Shown: piece after piece, positions 1 to 10,700 of the stretch
How positions within the stretch are numbered: position 1 is the stretch's first letter
How the letters are laid out: each line of letters begins with the position of its first letter
Assembly (NCBI GenBank): GCA_030141605.1
Contig: JAQGDQ010000512.1
Coordinates: 88,098-152,097, forward strand
DNA: 64,000 nucleotides
Source: Tubiluchus corallicola
Lineage: Eukaryota > Priapulida > Priapulimorpha > Priapulimorphida > Tubiluchidae
Direction of reading: 5' to 3'
The notes under the pieces: model-generated
The model's database searches: none
Seen by the model: only the letters and a program-made list of their open reading frames with translations
What the model was told of the DNA's origin: nothing
Made by a program: the position numbers and the translations under genes

Positions 1-384
1 GTTGACAGATCTTGTATGGCCCGCGAAGAGGTTTGTGAACGTAATGAAAGTGCGGCCCACGCGATCCAGCTGAAGTCTGCGCCAATATCGCAAAGATAGT
101 GCAGGTAGTTTTTTCCTCTAGATCGGATGGCATTAACCCTTACAAGACCGTTGTCACTTAATGTTACTGTCCGACATGACGAAATATATGGTCTTTAATA
201 TAAATTTTAATAACTTCTAAAAGAGTTTCTTGAGTGCAGTAGTAATGATGTGCGCAAATCGGATGTAAAAAAATCTTTATTAGGTCCTACTGTACTTGGC
301 TCCTTGACCAAACTGCATGTGGCTCGCAGGACTTGCGGGAATGTTTAATGTGGCCCGGCTAGTCAGATAATTTGCACACCCCTG
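1..384. mobile_element. Truncated copy of a non-autonomous hAT-like element
   Basis: The right part of the same repeat seen complete at 3849-4340, cut by the window edge. Both share the GC-rich 'tggcccgc' stretches, the 'agtttcttgagtg(c/t)agtagtaatgatgtgcgca' region and the same right terminus ending TTTGCACACCCCTG at 384. It lies in the last visible intron of PPCDC. No coding potential is seen. Confidence 0.75.
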
Positions 385-545
385 TTCTAGAATATAAAAG
401 TCCAATATATAAAAAACAAAAATTAAGATTTAACCAAATTTTTGACAAATTCTACTTTGAAGCATAATAACGTAGTTTTAACTATGCCGACTTATGAACG
501 GTTTTAGTCTGCAAGCGCACATATTCTACTTGCCACATAACACTA
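385..545 (+). repeat. Dispersed repeat, inverted partner at 5405-5545
   Basis: About 140 bp beginning 'atataaaagtccaatatat' and running through 'ctactttgaagc' and 'tatgccgacttatg' reappears in reverse complement at 5405-5545. Both copies lie in PPCDC introns. The family and its ends are not recognised; it may be part of a longer, decayed DNA element. Confidence 0.5.
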
Positions 546-592
546 GACATCAAACATAAACAACGCGGCCATTTAAAACAGAGCCCGTGTAC

Positions 593-3500
593 CTTTGTCG
601 CCGCACGCTAAGCGTTTTTCGACGCACGGCACCTCGACAAAACCCATTTGCTTTAGCGACTGAATGTGCCTGGAGGTGATGGGATTGTTCCACATGAACG
701 TGTTCATGGCTGGGCAGAAGAGCAAAGGTTTACTGAAGTCCCACGCTCTCACGATGCACGTCTGAAAGACAACGTAGAGGTCCTATTAGCAGGCTAACAA
801 TTTGTTTCCATGAAACAACTCATTTTCACAAACTTGCTGAAGACCCTTTAGACCAAATTGCATTTTAAAGTTTGTTTTAACAAATACTGAACATAAGAAG
901 AACACAAAATATGAATAGAATTGTTAAAGGGTTAAAATGCAGTCACTCCCTTTTAACTTTTAAAAAAACCGTCAGAAAAGAAATATTTCAAAAGTACTGA
1001 GAGTAACACAGTTTGATAATGGTAATCACCTGCATTCTTTTTCCACAGTAATCTTAATAAAACGTGACTATGCTCAACAGGTTACTGAACACTTTATAAT
1101 CATGATCACAGTTTTTCTTTGTTCTCGCTCCATTTCATCTTTCATTCACTACTCCCCCCACATCACAGTTTTTCTTTGTTCTCGCTCCATTTCATCTTTC
1201 ATTCACTACTCCCCCTACATCACAGTTTTTCTTAGTTCTCGCTCCATTTCATCTTTCATTCACTACTCCCCCCCACTTTTATGTATATATTATCATTATC
1301 TCAATTATTAATCATTTCTTTAAGATTTCCACGTACAGTTTGGCCTGTCCAGCTATGCTTTTAGGCTCAAGCTGTATGCATCAAAATTACTCTGTAATGT
1401 AATTTGCACATGCATATGCTGCATAAGAATCTCTTTTGTAATTTCTGGATAATATTGCATTTATATTTATATTTACTTCAGTGAAATTATCTGTATTTTT
1501 ATTATAACTATAAAATGCAGAGTGGAAATAAATAAACTTATAACTTATAACAGGCTTAGTGATTTCTCTGTTTTTTCTCTGAAGTATTTCCTTTTTTCTT
1601 GTATGTACAACTAGTGTCACTACCACATTGACTTAGTAATTGCTTGTACCAAGCAGCACCTCAGGAACGTCACCTAGTTAAAAGAGCTTCCTGATTCAGT
1701 GAAGCATTTTGCTGTTAAAAAAGGTGACACAGGTGCAGTAACTTTCGGGCAGTCACTCTGTAAACACTCAGTAACTCGCTATCAGTCCCTCAGAAAAATC
1801 TCCGACTAGCTCACATTCAGTAACTCACTATCAGTCACTCAGTAAACTCTCTGACTGGCTCACACTCAGTAACTCACTAGCAGTCACTCAGTAAACTTTC
1901 TGACTAGCCCACACTTGGTAACTTACTGGTAGTCACTCAGTAAACTCTCTGACTAGCTCACACTTAGTAACTCACTTTAGTCACTCGGTAAACTCTCTGA
2001 TTAGCTCACACTCAGTAACTCACTGATAGTCACTCAGTAAACGCTCTGATTAGCTCACGCTCAGTAACTCACTGGCAGTCACTCAATAAACTCGCTGATT
2101 AGCTCACGCTCAGTGACTCACTATCAGTCACTCAGTAAACTCTCTGACTAGCTCACACTCAGTAACTCACTGGAGTCACTCAATAAACTCTCTGACCAAC
2201 TCACACTCAGTAACTCACTGGCAGTCACTCAGTAAACTCTCTGACTAGCTCACACTCAGTAACTCACTGGCAGTCACTCAGTAAACTCTCTGACTAGCCC
2301 ACACTCAGTAACTCACTGGCAGTCACTCAGTAAACTCTCTGATTAGCCCACACTCAGTAACTCACTGGCAGTCACTCAGTAAACTCTCTGACAGCTCACA
2401 CTCAGTAACTCACTGGCAGTCACTCAGTAAACTCTCTGATTAGCTCACGCTCAGTAACTCACTGATAGTCACTCAGTAAACTATCTGACTAGCCCACACT
2501 CAGTAACTCACTGGCGGTCACTCAGTAAACTCTCTGGCAAGGCAGTCTCCTGAACTGCTTTTAAGTTTGGCAAACTTGACTCATTGCAAAAAGGCACAAC
2601 TAAAAACTTCTTAATAAAGATGATTGATTTTGAGCGAGTCATTAATTCACTAATGATTAATTTAATAATTTTACTTTTAATTTGTTAACCTTCAGAGTCA
2701 AACTGCATCTGACTGTTTAGTGATACATCTATGGCAAAATTTAACTCATCTTGTCAATTTTTTTCTGTTCCCAAAATGGCAAGTATAACGAGGTTTAATA
2801 AAAAAATAACATAAACTCAGAACCTGCAAGAGCAGCTCAAACTGCAAAAAAGGGAGAAAGGAAAAGTACGGGAAAACAAGAAGAAAAAAGACGTACGAAA
2901 AGCCTCCCACTTTTATCAAAAATTTCTGGATGACATGATTACATAATTGGAATTATAGCTGTGTTTCATACACTAAATAAAGAATAAATAAAAAAGAATT
3001 ACAAGGAGATTGTCGCAGATTCCGTTAGCGATCTTGGCCAGCGTGTTCGCATCCAGAGGTGCGATCACCATCAAGTCCGCCCACTTCCGCAACTCGATGT
3101 GCAAAACCGGATCTGTACGATCTCCCCACTGCAAAAAATGTTCCCACAAAACATTATAGTAACATGTCCTATATTCTAACCTAGAAAATGCAAAACAACA
3201 GTAAACAGACAAATGTTCCAAACTTGTTTTAAAGGAAGACAGGATGATTTTTCATATACAACCTCATTTTCAAATCCAATAAAAAGTATACATTTTAACA
3301 GAATTAATACTGCGAAAGTGTTTCTGATAATTAAATAATGCGTTAAAAACTTAATTAATGATGGGCGAGCCCAACTGTTGATGACATCACAAACTAACAT
3401 AATTTTCAACAGCAAAAATGTTCCACCAGTGTGTTGCACGAGTTTACGAAAGCGAAAATTGAGGTACAGTGCTACTGTAAGATGTTCAGTGTATTGCACT

Positions 3501-5341
3501 AAAACTAGGCAAGTTTTAAGATAAAAATTAAAATTTACCACTGATGAGCTGTCGAACGTGTGTAGTTCATCACAAACTAACACATCTGAACTGAGAGATA
3601 CAGCTCCTGTTTTTGTGCAATGTGTTTCCGAAATGCAGGTGCTAGTGTCTGTCTAACTAGCATAAGTCGAAATGCATGTAACATAGAAGAACTAGTGGCG
3701 CGAACGCGAAATTTTGTTTGTGTGATAATAATTCTTTCACGTAAATCATTTCTGAAAACAATTATGTTCTTTCAATATTTTAAAGAGTAGACTGCTTTGA
3801 CCTACAATTTAAGATTGGGTCAGGTTTTGCTTTAAAGTTAACTTAAAGCAGAGGTGTGCAAATTGCGGAATGCAGGCCACTTGCGGCCCGCCGAGAGAAT
3901 TTGTGCGAAGAGGTTTGTCAACGTAATGAAATTGCGGCCCGGGCGATTAATTGAGTGTATCCAGCTGAAGTCCATGCCATGATCCCAAAGATAGTGCGGG
4001 TAGTTTTTTCTACTAGATCAGATGCCTAACCCTTACAAGATGGTTGTAGCTTAATGTCACTGTACTACACAGACTGTGTGATACACATTACTAATATGCA
4101 TTGCAATGAAATTACCACTATCTGTCCCGAAAGTAGAAATATAAGGTTTGTAATATAAATTTTAATAACTTCTAAAATAGTTTCTTGAGTGTAGTAGTAA
4201 TGATGTGCGCAGGTTGGATGCAAAAAAAATTGTAATTAGGCCTTTCTGTACTTGGCTCCTTGATCAAACTGCCCGTGGCCCGCAGGAATTGCGGGAAAGT
4301 TTAATGTGGCCTGGCTAGTCAGATAATTTGCACACCCCTGACTTAGAGCAAATGCAGTTTACACTATTAAACTTGTTTATAAAATTTAGTCCTAAAAAAT
4401 CAATACCTTCCATTCGTCAGCATCTCTGTAAACCAGAACATCGGATGGAAGTTCATCAATGTTGAAGAAATGTAACGACCTCTCTGTAACGACCACTTTC
4501 ACATCCTCAAAAATAAAGAATAATGCTCTTAATTAACACTGCTATATAGAAACATTCAGATTGTCATCTACTAAATAAGCACTTTAATAAAGACACTGAT
4601 ATTTACATACATTGCTGTTGGCATCGTTCTGTCTCGGAAGTCAATGGAGTGTGCGCCAAGAGAGTCAGTTATTGATCACATTGATGGAGCTGTGGCTGAG
4701 CAGTCAGATCCTTGAACCATTGGAATGGCCTCTCCAGGGCGCACGCCTGGACAAGGTGTATGGAGATCCTGAGTTGCCCAGCCCGCATTGACCCCCTCTC
4801 TTCCTCCCTGGTGTAGTCCAAAGGAAAGCGGAGCGATATGTTTGGCACCAGGCTGGCTGCAGGAGCTGCCGGAGTCAGTGAGCATGCTGCACGGATCCGC
4901 CTTCGGGGCTCCACTCCCGATTTGGAAGGTTTACACCTCTACACATGGCCGTTGCGTCACTTGACCTCCTCCGCCCTCTAGCCGTTGGCTGCTTGTGCAG
5001 CTGCTCCGCCTAGTGTCGAGATACAGTGTGGGCATCCTGCAAGCCTACAGCACCTGGTAGTTGTAGGCGGTCACCTATCCAAGTACCAACCAGGCTCTAC
5101 GTCGCTTAACTTCGGTGATCAGACGAGAACCGGTGTTTTCAACGTGATATGGCTGTAGACTAACATACGTACCATTGTCATATGAACAATGCCATATTCA
5201 CTTGGCTGATCCTCGCAAGCTCTCATGATTTTTGTATAAAATAATACGTTTCTTAGACATGATCTAACCTTACAATTTTTTTATACAGCCTTAGCAGTAT
5301 GTATGTTCCTAAATCCACAATCAATACAGTTTCGGGGCTAT

Positions 5342-5375
<34 letters not shown>

Positions 5376-6949
5376 TTATAATAATAATAATATGTGTGTT
5401 TGCAAACCAAAACCCTCCATAAGTCGGCATAGATAAAATTATGTTATGACGCTTCAAAGTAGAAAGCACCAAAAAATTTAGTCAAATGTCGATTTTTTAT
5501 TTTTTAAGAAAACAAACGCTAAATATATTGGACTTTTATATTTTAGCATCAAATTATTATGAATACTAAAAATCTAATTTTGCTTTTTGCTTCGGGTTTT
5601 TTCTGTTGACAAGACCAGATCTTCGTCAGGAACAGTGCTCTACTGAATTTAAACGTAACTTCAATTTGCTCTGGTAAAGTCCACAGCAACCGACTTTCGT
5701 GCGGTTGCTAAGTGTTTTGCAGAAACACGACAAAAAACAATGGCTAATTGTAACAGCGATTTTCTCAAAATTATGTTTTCTGGTGCATAGCCTGCAATTC
5801 AACTTCAACGTGGACTATCTCAGCTTAGAAATAACATACAGCGAGATTGGTATCAAAATGATCCTCATGAAATGGAGATTCGGGATATGTGAATAACTAG
5901 AAAAGCTTAATTGCCGACTCATGGACGATTTTGCTACGCAAGCACACATATAATGTTTTATTTCACCTTTTGAGCACAACAGTAAGTAAAAAAAATTCCA
6001 TTCAATAAGTGCAACAATTCATAATTATAGTAAAATTCACTCAATTCAATAATAAAAATGCAAGGCAGAACAAATTCATGTTAAACATCACCTCTCAAAA
6101 TAGGTTGGAAAGAGCACAGTGAAATCTACAGAGTGTACTGATTTTAGATTTTAATTATTGTTCATTTGCCCGGGAAAATAGTGAAATATCGAATTCATTT
6201 ATTGCTATTTACAAGACAAAACATGACACGTAACAATAATATAATCAGTGAAAGAGTGCTTTATTTTTAAAGAAAAATAGGATTAGAACAATATAACGTT
6301 GACTAGTAACATCGTGACAAAGTAAGTAAGTAAGTAATCAAGTATCTTTATTTATTACCTTTTTTAGAAGAAAAACACAGAGCATGAAATGATAATATAA
6401 TAATGTGATACAAAGTGACAAGATTATTAAACGAATAAATTTTCTGAATTAATGATGTTCAAGTGATTGGTGAAAGGGTGGCGACTGAAAAAAACTGAAA
6501 GCTACAGGGATCAGCACTGTTTAGTCTGGGAGGCGTTATTGTAGATTTACTAAATCGTAACTGTGTGCAATCGCAACAACATTCTGCGCGTCAATGGATC
6601 ACACTTAATTTTCTTATCCTGGCCTCCAGACGCCCACTTATTTCTTTTTGTAACAAAAATGCCAACCTCCAAACTTGCACAATTTTCTTCACCACCCACG
6701 TTATGCACAGATACTCAGGTCAGACAGGGTAAGAGCTATTTATTAAATAATTTCAATTGAGACATTGAAGTTAAAGCACATCAGGCTGAAAAAAAAACAA
6801 AATTTAATGCTTACATATGAACTTCCTACGCTGCTGCAAAGTGACGGCAATTTTATAGCTGCAACGCTTCCTGTGCAAGCAATCAAGATTCTTGATTTTA
6901 AACAAAAAGTTTCACATCTCTTCAGAGTCTCATTAGAGCAAGCTGCCAT
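593..6949 (-). CDS. PPCDC: Phosphopantothenoylcysteine decarboxylase, 4 exons seen, 3' end beyond window
   Basis: PPCDC is the FMN-dependent flavoprotein that decarboxylates 4'-phosphopantothenoylcysteine in coenzyme A synthesis. Exons (minus strand): 6949-6815, 4505-4407, 3128-3003 and 761-593; all junctions are GT-AG and the frame is continuous for 176 codons. Exon 1 holds the flavin-binding TGSVAAIKLP segment. Exon 2 has TERSLHFF with the His conserved as the active-site residue in the family. Exon 3 has WADLMVIAPLDANTLAKIANGICDNLL. Exon 4 has the PAMNTFMW motif and the LACGDKG segment with the conserved Cys. The start used is the ATG at 6949 (MAACSN); an in-frame ATG five codons upstream at 6964 is the alternative. 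Exon 4 ends in phase 1 at a GT donor, so the C-terminal exon lies left of base 1. Introns carry hAT-like elements, minisatellites and a 5S-like SINE. Fold and function are inferred from family similarity. Confidence 0.95.
1102..1272. repeat. Three tandem 57-bp units
   Basis: The unit starting 'atcacagtttttct' and ending in a C-rich 'actactcccccc' is repeated three times with few changes. Since 57 is a multiple of three the array stays open in one frame, giving a spurious 69-codon ORF. It lies in a PPCDC intron. Confidence 0.9.
1750..2537. repeat. 49-bp minisatellite, about 16 units
   Basis: Tandem units of the form cactcagtaactcactggc / agtcactcagtaaactctctg / actagctca. Each unit is itself built from a degenerate half-repeat (cactcagtaa). 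Units differ by point changes and 1-2 bp indels. It lies in the PPCDC intron between exons 3 and 4. Confidence 0.93.
3228..3730 (+). mobile_element. Non-autonomous element, AAAGGAAAAC-ended family, copy 1
   Basis: Starts 'ttaaaggaagacaggatgat' and ends near 'gtggcgcgaacgcgaaattt'. The same ends and interior recur in reverse orientation at 42780-43190, and in plus orientation at 46648-47680; a more diverged copy with both termini is at 13985-14512. The termini suggest a DNA MITE, but I could not fix a target duplication. It lies in a PPCDC intron. Confidence 0.6.
3849..4340. mobile_element. Complete non-autonomous hAT-like element with 8-bp TSD
   Basis: Terminal inverted repeats CAGAGGTGTGCAAATT and AATTTGCACACCCCTG bound 492 bp. 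They are flanked by acttaaag (3841-3848) and acttagag (4341-4348), an 8-bp target duplication with one mismatch, which is diagnostic of hAT transposition. No transposase ORF. It sits in PPCDC intron 2. Confidence 0.88.
4640..5160 (-). mobile_element. 5S rRNA-headed SINE (or 5S pseudogene plus unrelated tail)
   Basis: Reading the minus strand from 5160 to 5041 gives about 120 nt closely matching animal 5S rRNA: it starts GTCTACAGCCATATCAC, carries the box A region (GTTAAGCGACG), the box C region (GGTTGGTACTTGGATAGGTG) and ends GGTGCTGTAGGCTT. GC-rich, gene-like sequence continues for about 400 nt and includes a CAGGCGTGCGCCCTG palindrome. A 5S-type RNA polymerase III head with a conserved-looking body is the layout of SINE3-type retroposons. 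I did not find a clear tail or target duplication, so the lower boundary is approximate. It lies in the PPCDC intron between exons 1 and 2. Confidence 0.72.
5342..5392. repeat. TAA microsatellite
   Basis: Imperfect (TAA)n run of about 50 bp, near the 5' side of the 5S-headed repeat. It could be the tail of another retroposon. Confidence 0.9.
5626..5960 (+). repeat. Dispersed repeat related to 29060-29220
   Basis: The stretch 'gcatagcctgcaattcaacttcaacgtgg' through 'cttaattgccgactcatgg' to 'gcaagcacacata' is about 85% alike to 29070-29220, and its last part also resembles 475-525. No ORF with recognisable content. The class is unknown. Confidence 0.6.
6303..6530 (-). mobile_element. LINE 3' end with (TTAC)n tail
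   Basis: On the minus strand the sequence reads 'gccacccttt...aataaataaagatacttgatt' followed by (ACTT)n, the same layout as the 3' end of the LINE at 7808-12640: a CCACCC motif, AT-rich 3' UTR, AATAAA, then a short tandem tail. Only the last 200 bp are present. It lies in PPCDC intron 1. Confidence 0.6.
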
Positions 6950-7719
6950 ATCAATTATCAACACATTTCAGTAATCACTGTTCCCTTTCACTTCCACACA
7001 CTAAAAGATGCACCCACCAAGAGTGCTTTGCATAATTTTTTTATGAAACTGCTGACTAATGCACAAAATGCTAGAAAATATAAATCTTGTTCTAGGACAG
7101 CGTTAGTAAATAATTTTCTATTATCATCCATACATATATTAATTATTTGTATTAGACTAATTACTACGGTACCTTGCTGAGGGACGTAAGAAAATGTATC
7201 TATGGACCACAAGTGTGATTTTGCATTTGAATCAAGTTCTGTTGTTTAATGGAAAAACATGGCTGGCTAATGTTCTAGGTGAACAGATGTATTTTTCATA
7301 ATTTGCAGTTTACTGCGTGTAGCTGGAGTTAATGGTCAGTCTACCATGCGTAAAATGAACTATTGCAGTTTATGTAAAGCATTATTATATGTTTGGCACT
7401 TTCCGAGATTGGATTCAAGTTGCGGTCTTTCCTACCCTACTTTTTTGTTTATTTGTCGTTAAACACTTGAAAGAAGTGTGACTTAACCAAGACTAAAGCT
7501 TATACAAATATTTAAAAATCACGGATATTTTAAAAATTTTAAATATTTTAAAATATTTAGACAAATTATGCACGGAAACCGTAATATTTAAAATAGCATG
7601 TGTTTAGCTAGTTCATTTTATTTCAGGGCAACTACTTCGTGTGATTTCTCTTCATCGCTCAAACATCGAATTCAAGTACTCCACTAGAGTCTCTGTTTTC
7701 TTCGAACTTCTTTTACAAG
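6950..7719. promoter_or_regulatory. Shared upstream region of PPCDC and ATP6V0B
   Basis: The start codons of the two genes diverge across 770 bp, so this must hold both promoters. I see no strong TATA box. The middle (7490-7590) is an AT palindrome-rich stretch built from 'aaatatttaaaa'. No repeat family was recognised in it. Confidence 0.5.
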
Positions 7720-10700
7720 ATGGGACTTGCAAACTCTTATACATTTCATCTGTCATATTCATTGTTTTTCACTGTACTTAGCATTATAGGTATGAATTTT
7801 TACTAAAATAATAGTAATAGTAATAGTAATTTATTTTCCTCCATATACAATAATTTGACAATAAAATACACAAAAATACAAACAAACATAGGAGAAAGGG
7901 TGGCGAAAAACCAAAGGTTATCGAGTCAACCACCCTTCTCAAAGGACAGTAAACAAAAGGACGCTAAGGACAGTAGACACAGCTATATTAAAAAATACAT
8001 AAACGTGCAGAAATACAAAAAACAAAAATACAACAGCAAAAGACAAAAATCAAAAACCATGACAAATTTACGAACTACTAAGCAAAATACCTTACAATTG
8101 TTTCTGATAAATACATCTAATAAATACACAAACGTACAGAAATACAAAAACAAAAATACAACAGCGAAAAAGTGAGTTTGCACCTCATAAAAATGTTTTT
8201 AAGCAAAAGTTACCATAAGAATGTACATCTAACAGACAAAAAAACTGATTTATTTGTAAGCTTCAAGAAGTGCCTTAGCGTACTGTTTTTTTAGCGAATG
8301 CAGGGGTAAAGAAGTTATATGAGCAGGTAGAGAGTTCCATAATACTGATCCCTGATATTTTAACGACGTTTGACCCTTAGATGTATTAAATCGTTCGATA
8401 AAGAAAGAACTGTTAGTAGAAAACCTAGTGTTGTAACTGTGAATATCGGATGCTGGCGTATAGTAATTTAGAAACAATTCTGGTAGTAAGTTATTCTTAA
8501 ATTTGTATACAAATTTTGCAAGCTCGAGTTTGTAGATATCATTCAGTTTTAAGAGGCCCAATTGAATGTAGGATGGCGTTGCATGTTCCCGTCTACCAGA
8601 AAATGTCATCAGCTTAACTATAATGTTTTGATGAGTTTGTATCGGTTTTAAAGTATTTGAAGATGCAGTGCCCCAGGAAAGAATCCCATAGTGAAGATAA
8701 GAATAAACCAAAGCATGGTATATTAGTTTTAGTACATCTGTATTTACGTAGTGTCTTATCCTCGCAATTATGCCCTTGATTTTGCTAATTTTGTAGGTTA
8801 TGTGTTTTGTTTGTGTAGACCATGTTAAGTTATCATCAATGAACATACCGAGGTATTTAATTTCTTTAGACCTAGTTAATATTTGATTATTCATTGAAAT
8901 CTGGAAATTTTCATATGCGTCTGTTTTGCGGCCAGGCGTAATCAGCATGTATTTTGTCTTTTTATAGTTAATAGACAGTTTGTTAGCTTTCATCCACTGA
9001 TTAATCTTATGCAATTCACTGTTAACTGAAGTTTGTAAATTAATTATCTTTGTATCTGTTAAGAATAGATTAGTGTCATCTGCAAACATTCTAGTGTGGA
9101 AGTTTGAACAGTTTACAAGATCATTTATGTACAAAAGAAACAATATCGGGCCTAGAGTAGAGCCTTGTGGTACTCCACATGTTATAGTAGTTAGATTTGA
9201 GCTAGTATCTCCAATGGAAGTGTACTGTTGTCTGTTGTGCAAGTAAGATGCAAAGAAATTTTGGGATAGTCCTCTAATACCATAATGTTTCATTTTTTGG
9301 AGTAATATATTATGTTGTACAGTGTCAAAAGCCTTGGACAGATCTAGGAAGATGCCACACACAAATACATTTTTGTCAATATTATTAAGAATTCTATCGG
9401 TTAGTTCAGATACAGCTAAGGCAGTAGAATGATTTTTCCTGAAACCAAATTGGTGTTCTGATAGTATTTTGTTTGTTGAAATGAATTTGTCAAGCCGGAT
9501 AAAGATGAGTTTTTCAAATATTTTGGCAACCGGTGAGAGTAAAGATATAGGTCTATAGTTGGTGGGATTTTCAGGTGATTCAGACTTATAAATTGGAATT
9601 ACTTTCGCTAGTTTTAAAATGTTAGGAAATATGCCATCAGTAATCGATTTATTATAAAGTGTCGTTAAGTATGGTGTAATAATGCTGACAGCTAGTTTAT
9701 AAAAATAAATTGGAATATTCTCTGGACCTGCAGATTTATTAATGTTTAACTTATTGATTTCCACACATGTTTCATTTTCTAATATAGGGTACATAAAAAA
9801 TGTGCTATTTACTGGGTTCTTCAAAAAAGAATCAAATTTTAGTTCAGTGTATGGTATCTTTCTCGCCATATTGCTACCTATGTTACTAAAAAACTGGTTT
9901 AGTATTTCACTTATATCCTTATGGTTATTGTACTCATTACCATTTTGTGTTAACTTGTTAGGTTGAAAATGGTTTTTCACTTTACAGTTTGTAATTTCAT
10001 TTATGGTTTTCCATGTTAGTCGCATATTATTTTATTTCCTTGGAGCACTTTTGAGTAATAGTTACGTTTTGACTGTTCTTTTATTCGATTTAGTTTATTA
10101 CAATATGTACGATAATATTCATTTTTGTATAAACTGTCGGATAATTTATGAGTTTTGTATAATTGACTTTTTTTTCTGATAGAAGTTAGGATACCTTGAG
10201 TTAACCAGGGTTTGTAAAATGTCTTAGTTTGTTTTCTCGACAAGGTTTTATACGGGGCATGGTAGTTAACAGTTTCTGTAATTATATTCATGAATTTTTC
10301 AAATGCTTCGTTTGTTGACATTGTCACAAAAGATTCGTTGTTTAGTTTATAAGTTAAGTCATTTAAGAAACCGTCTTGATTGAATTTACTCTTGTCACGG
10401 ATTGTTACTTTTGAGTTCGCACGTTTACTAATTGAATTTTTGACGATGCAAAAGATAGGCAAGTGGTCAGCGATTTGGTAAAGTATAATGCCTGGAATGA
10501 TGTAGTCTTTTAGGTTATTTGTGTAGATGTGATCTATAAGTGTTTTGGATGTGTGAGTAAGTCTAGTTGGTCGTGTTATAATGGGTGTGAATTGATTGCA
10601 GAATACCATATTGAGATGTTCGGATATATATGATTTAGTTTCATGGTGAAGCAGGTTAAGATTGAAATCACCACATACATAACTAATCTTGCCAGTTTTA

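Noticed and set aside
3176-3583. 135-codon minus-strand ORF
   Set aside because: It lies in a dispersed MITE-like repeat also found at 42.8 and 46.7 kb; no conserved content.
5041-5160. Functional 5S rRNA gene
   Set aside because: Similarity is clear but it carries many substitutions and is a single copy in an intron joined to a SINE-like body.
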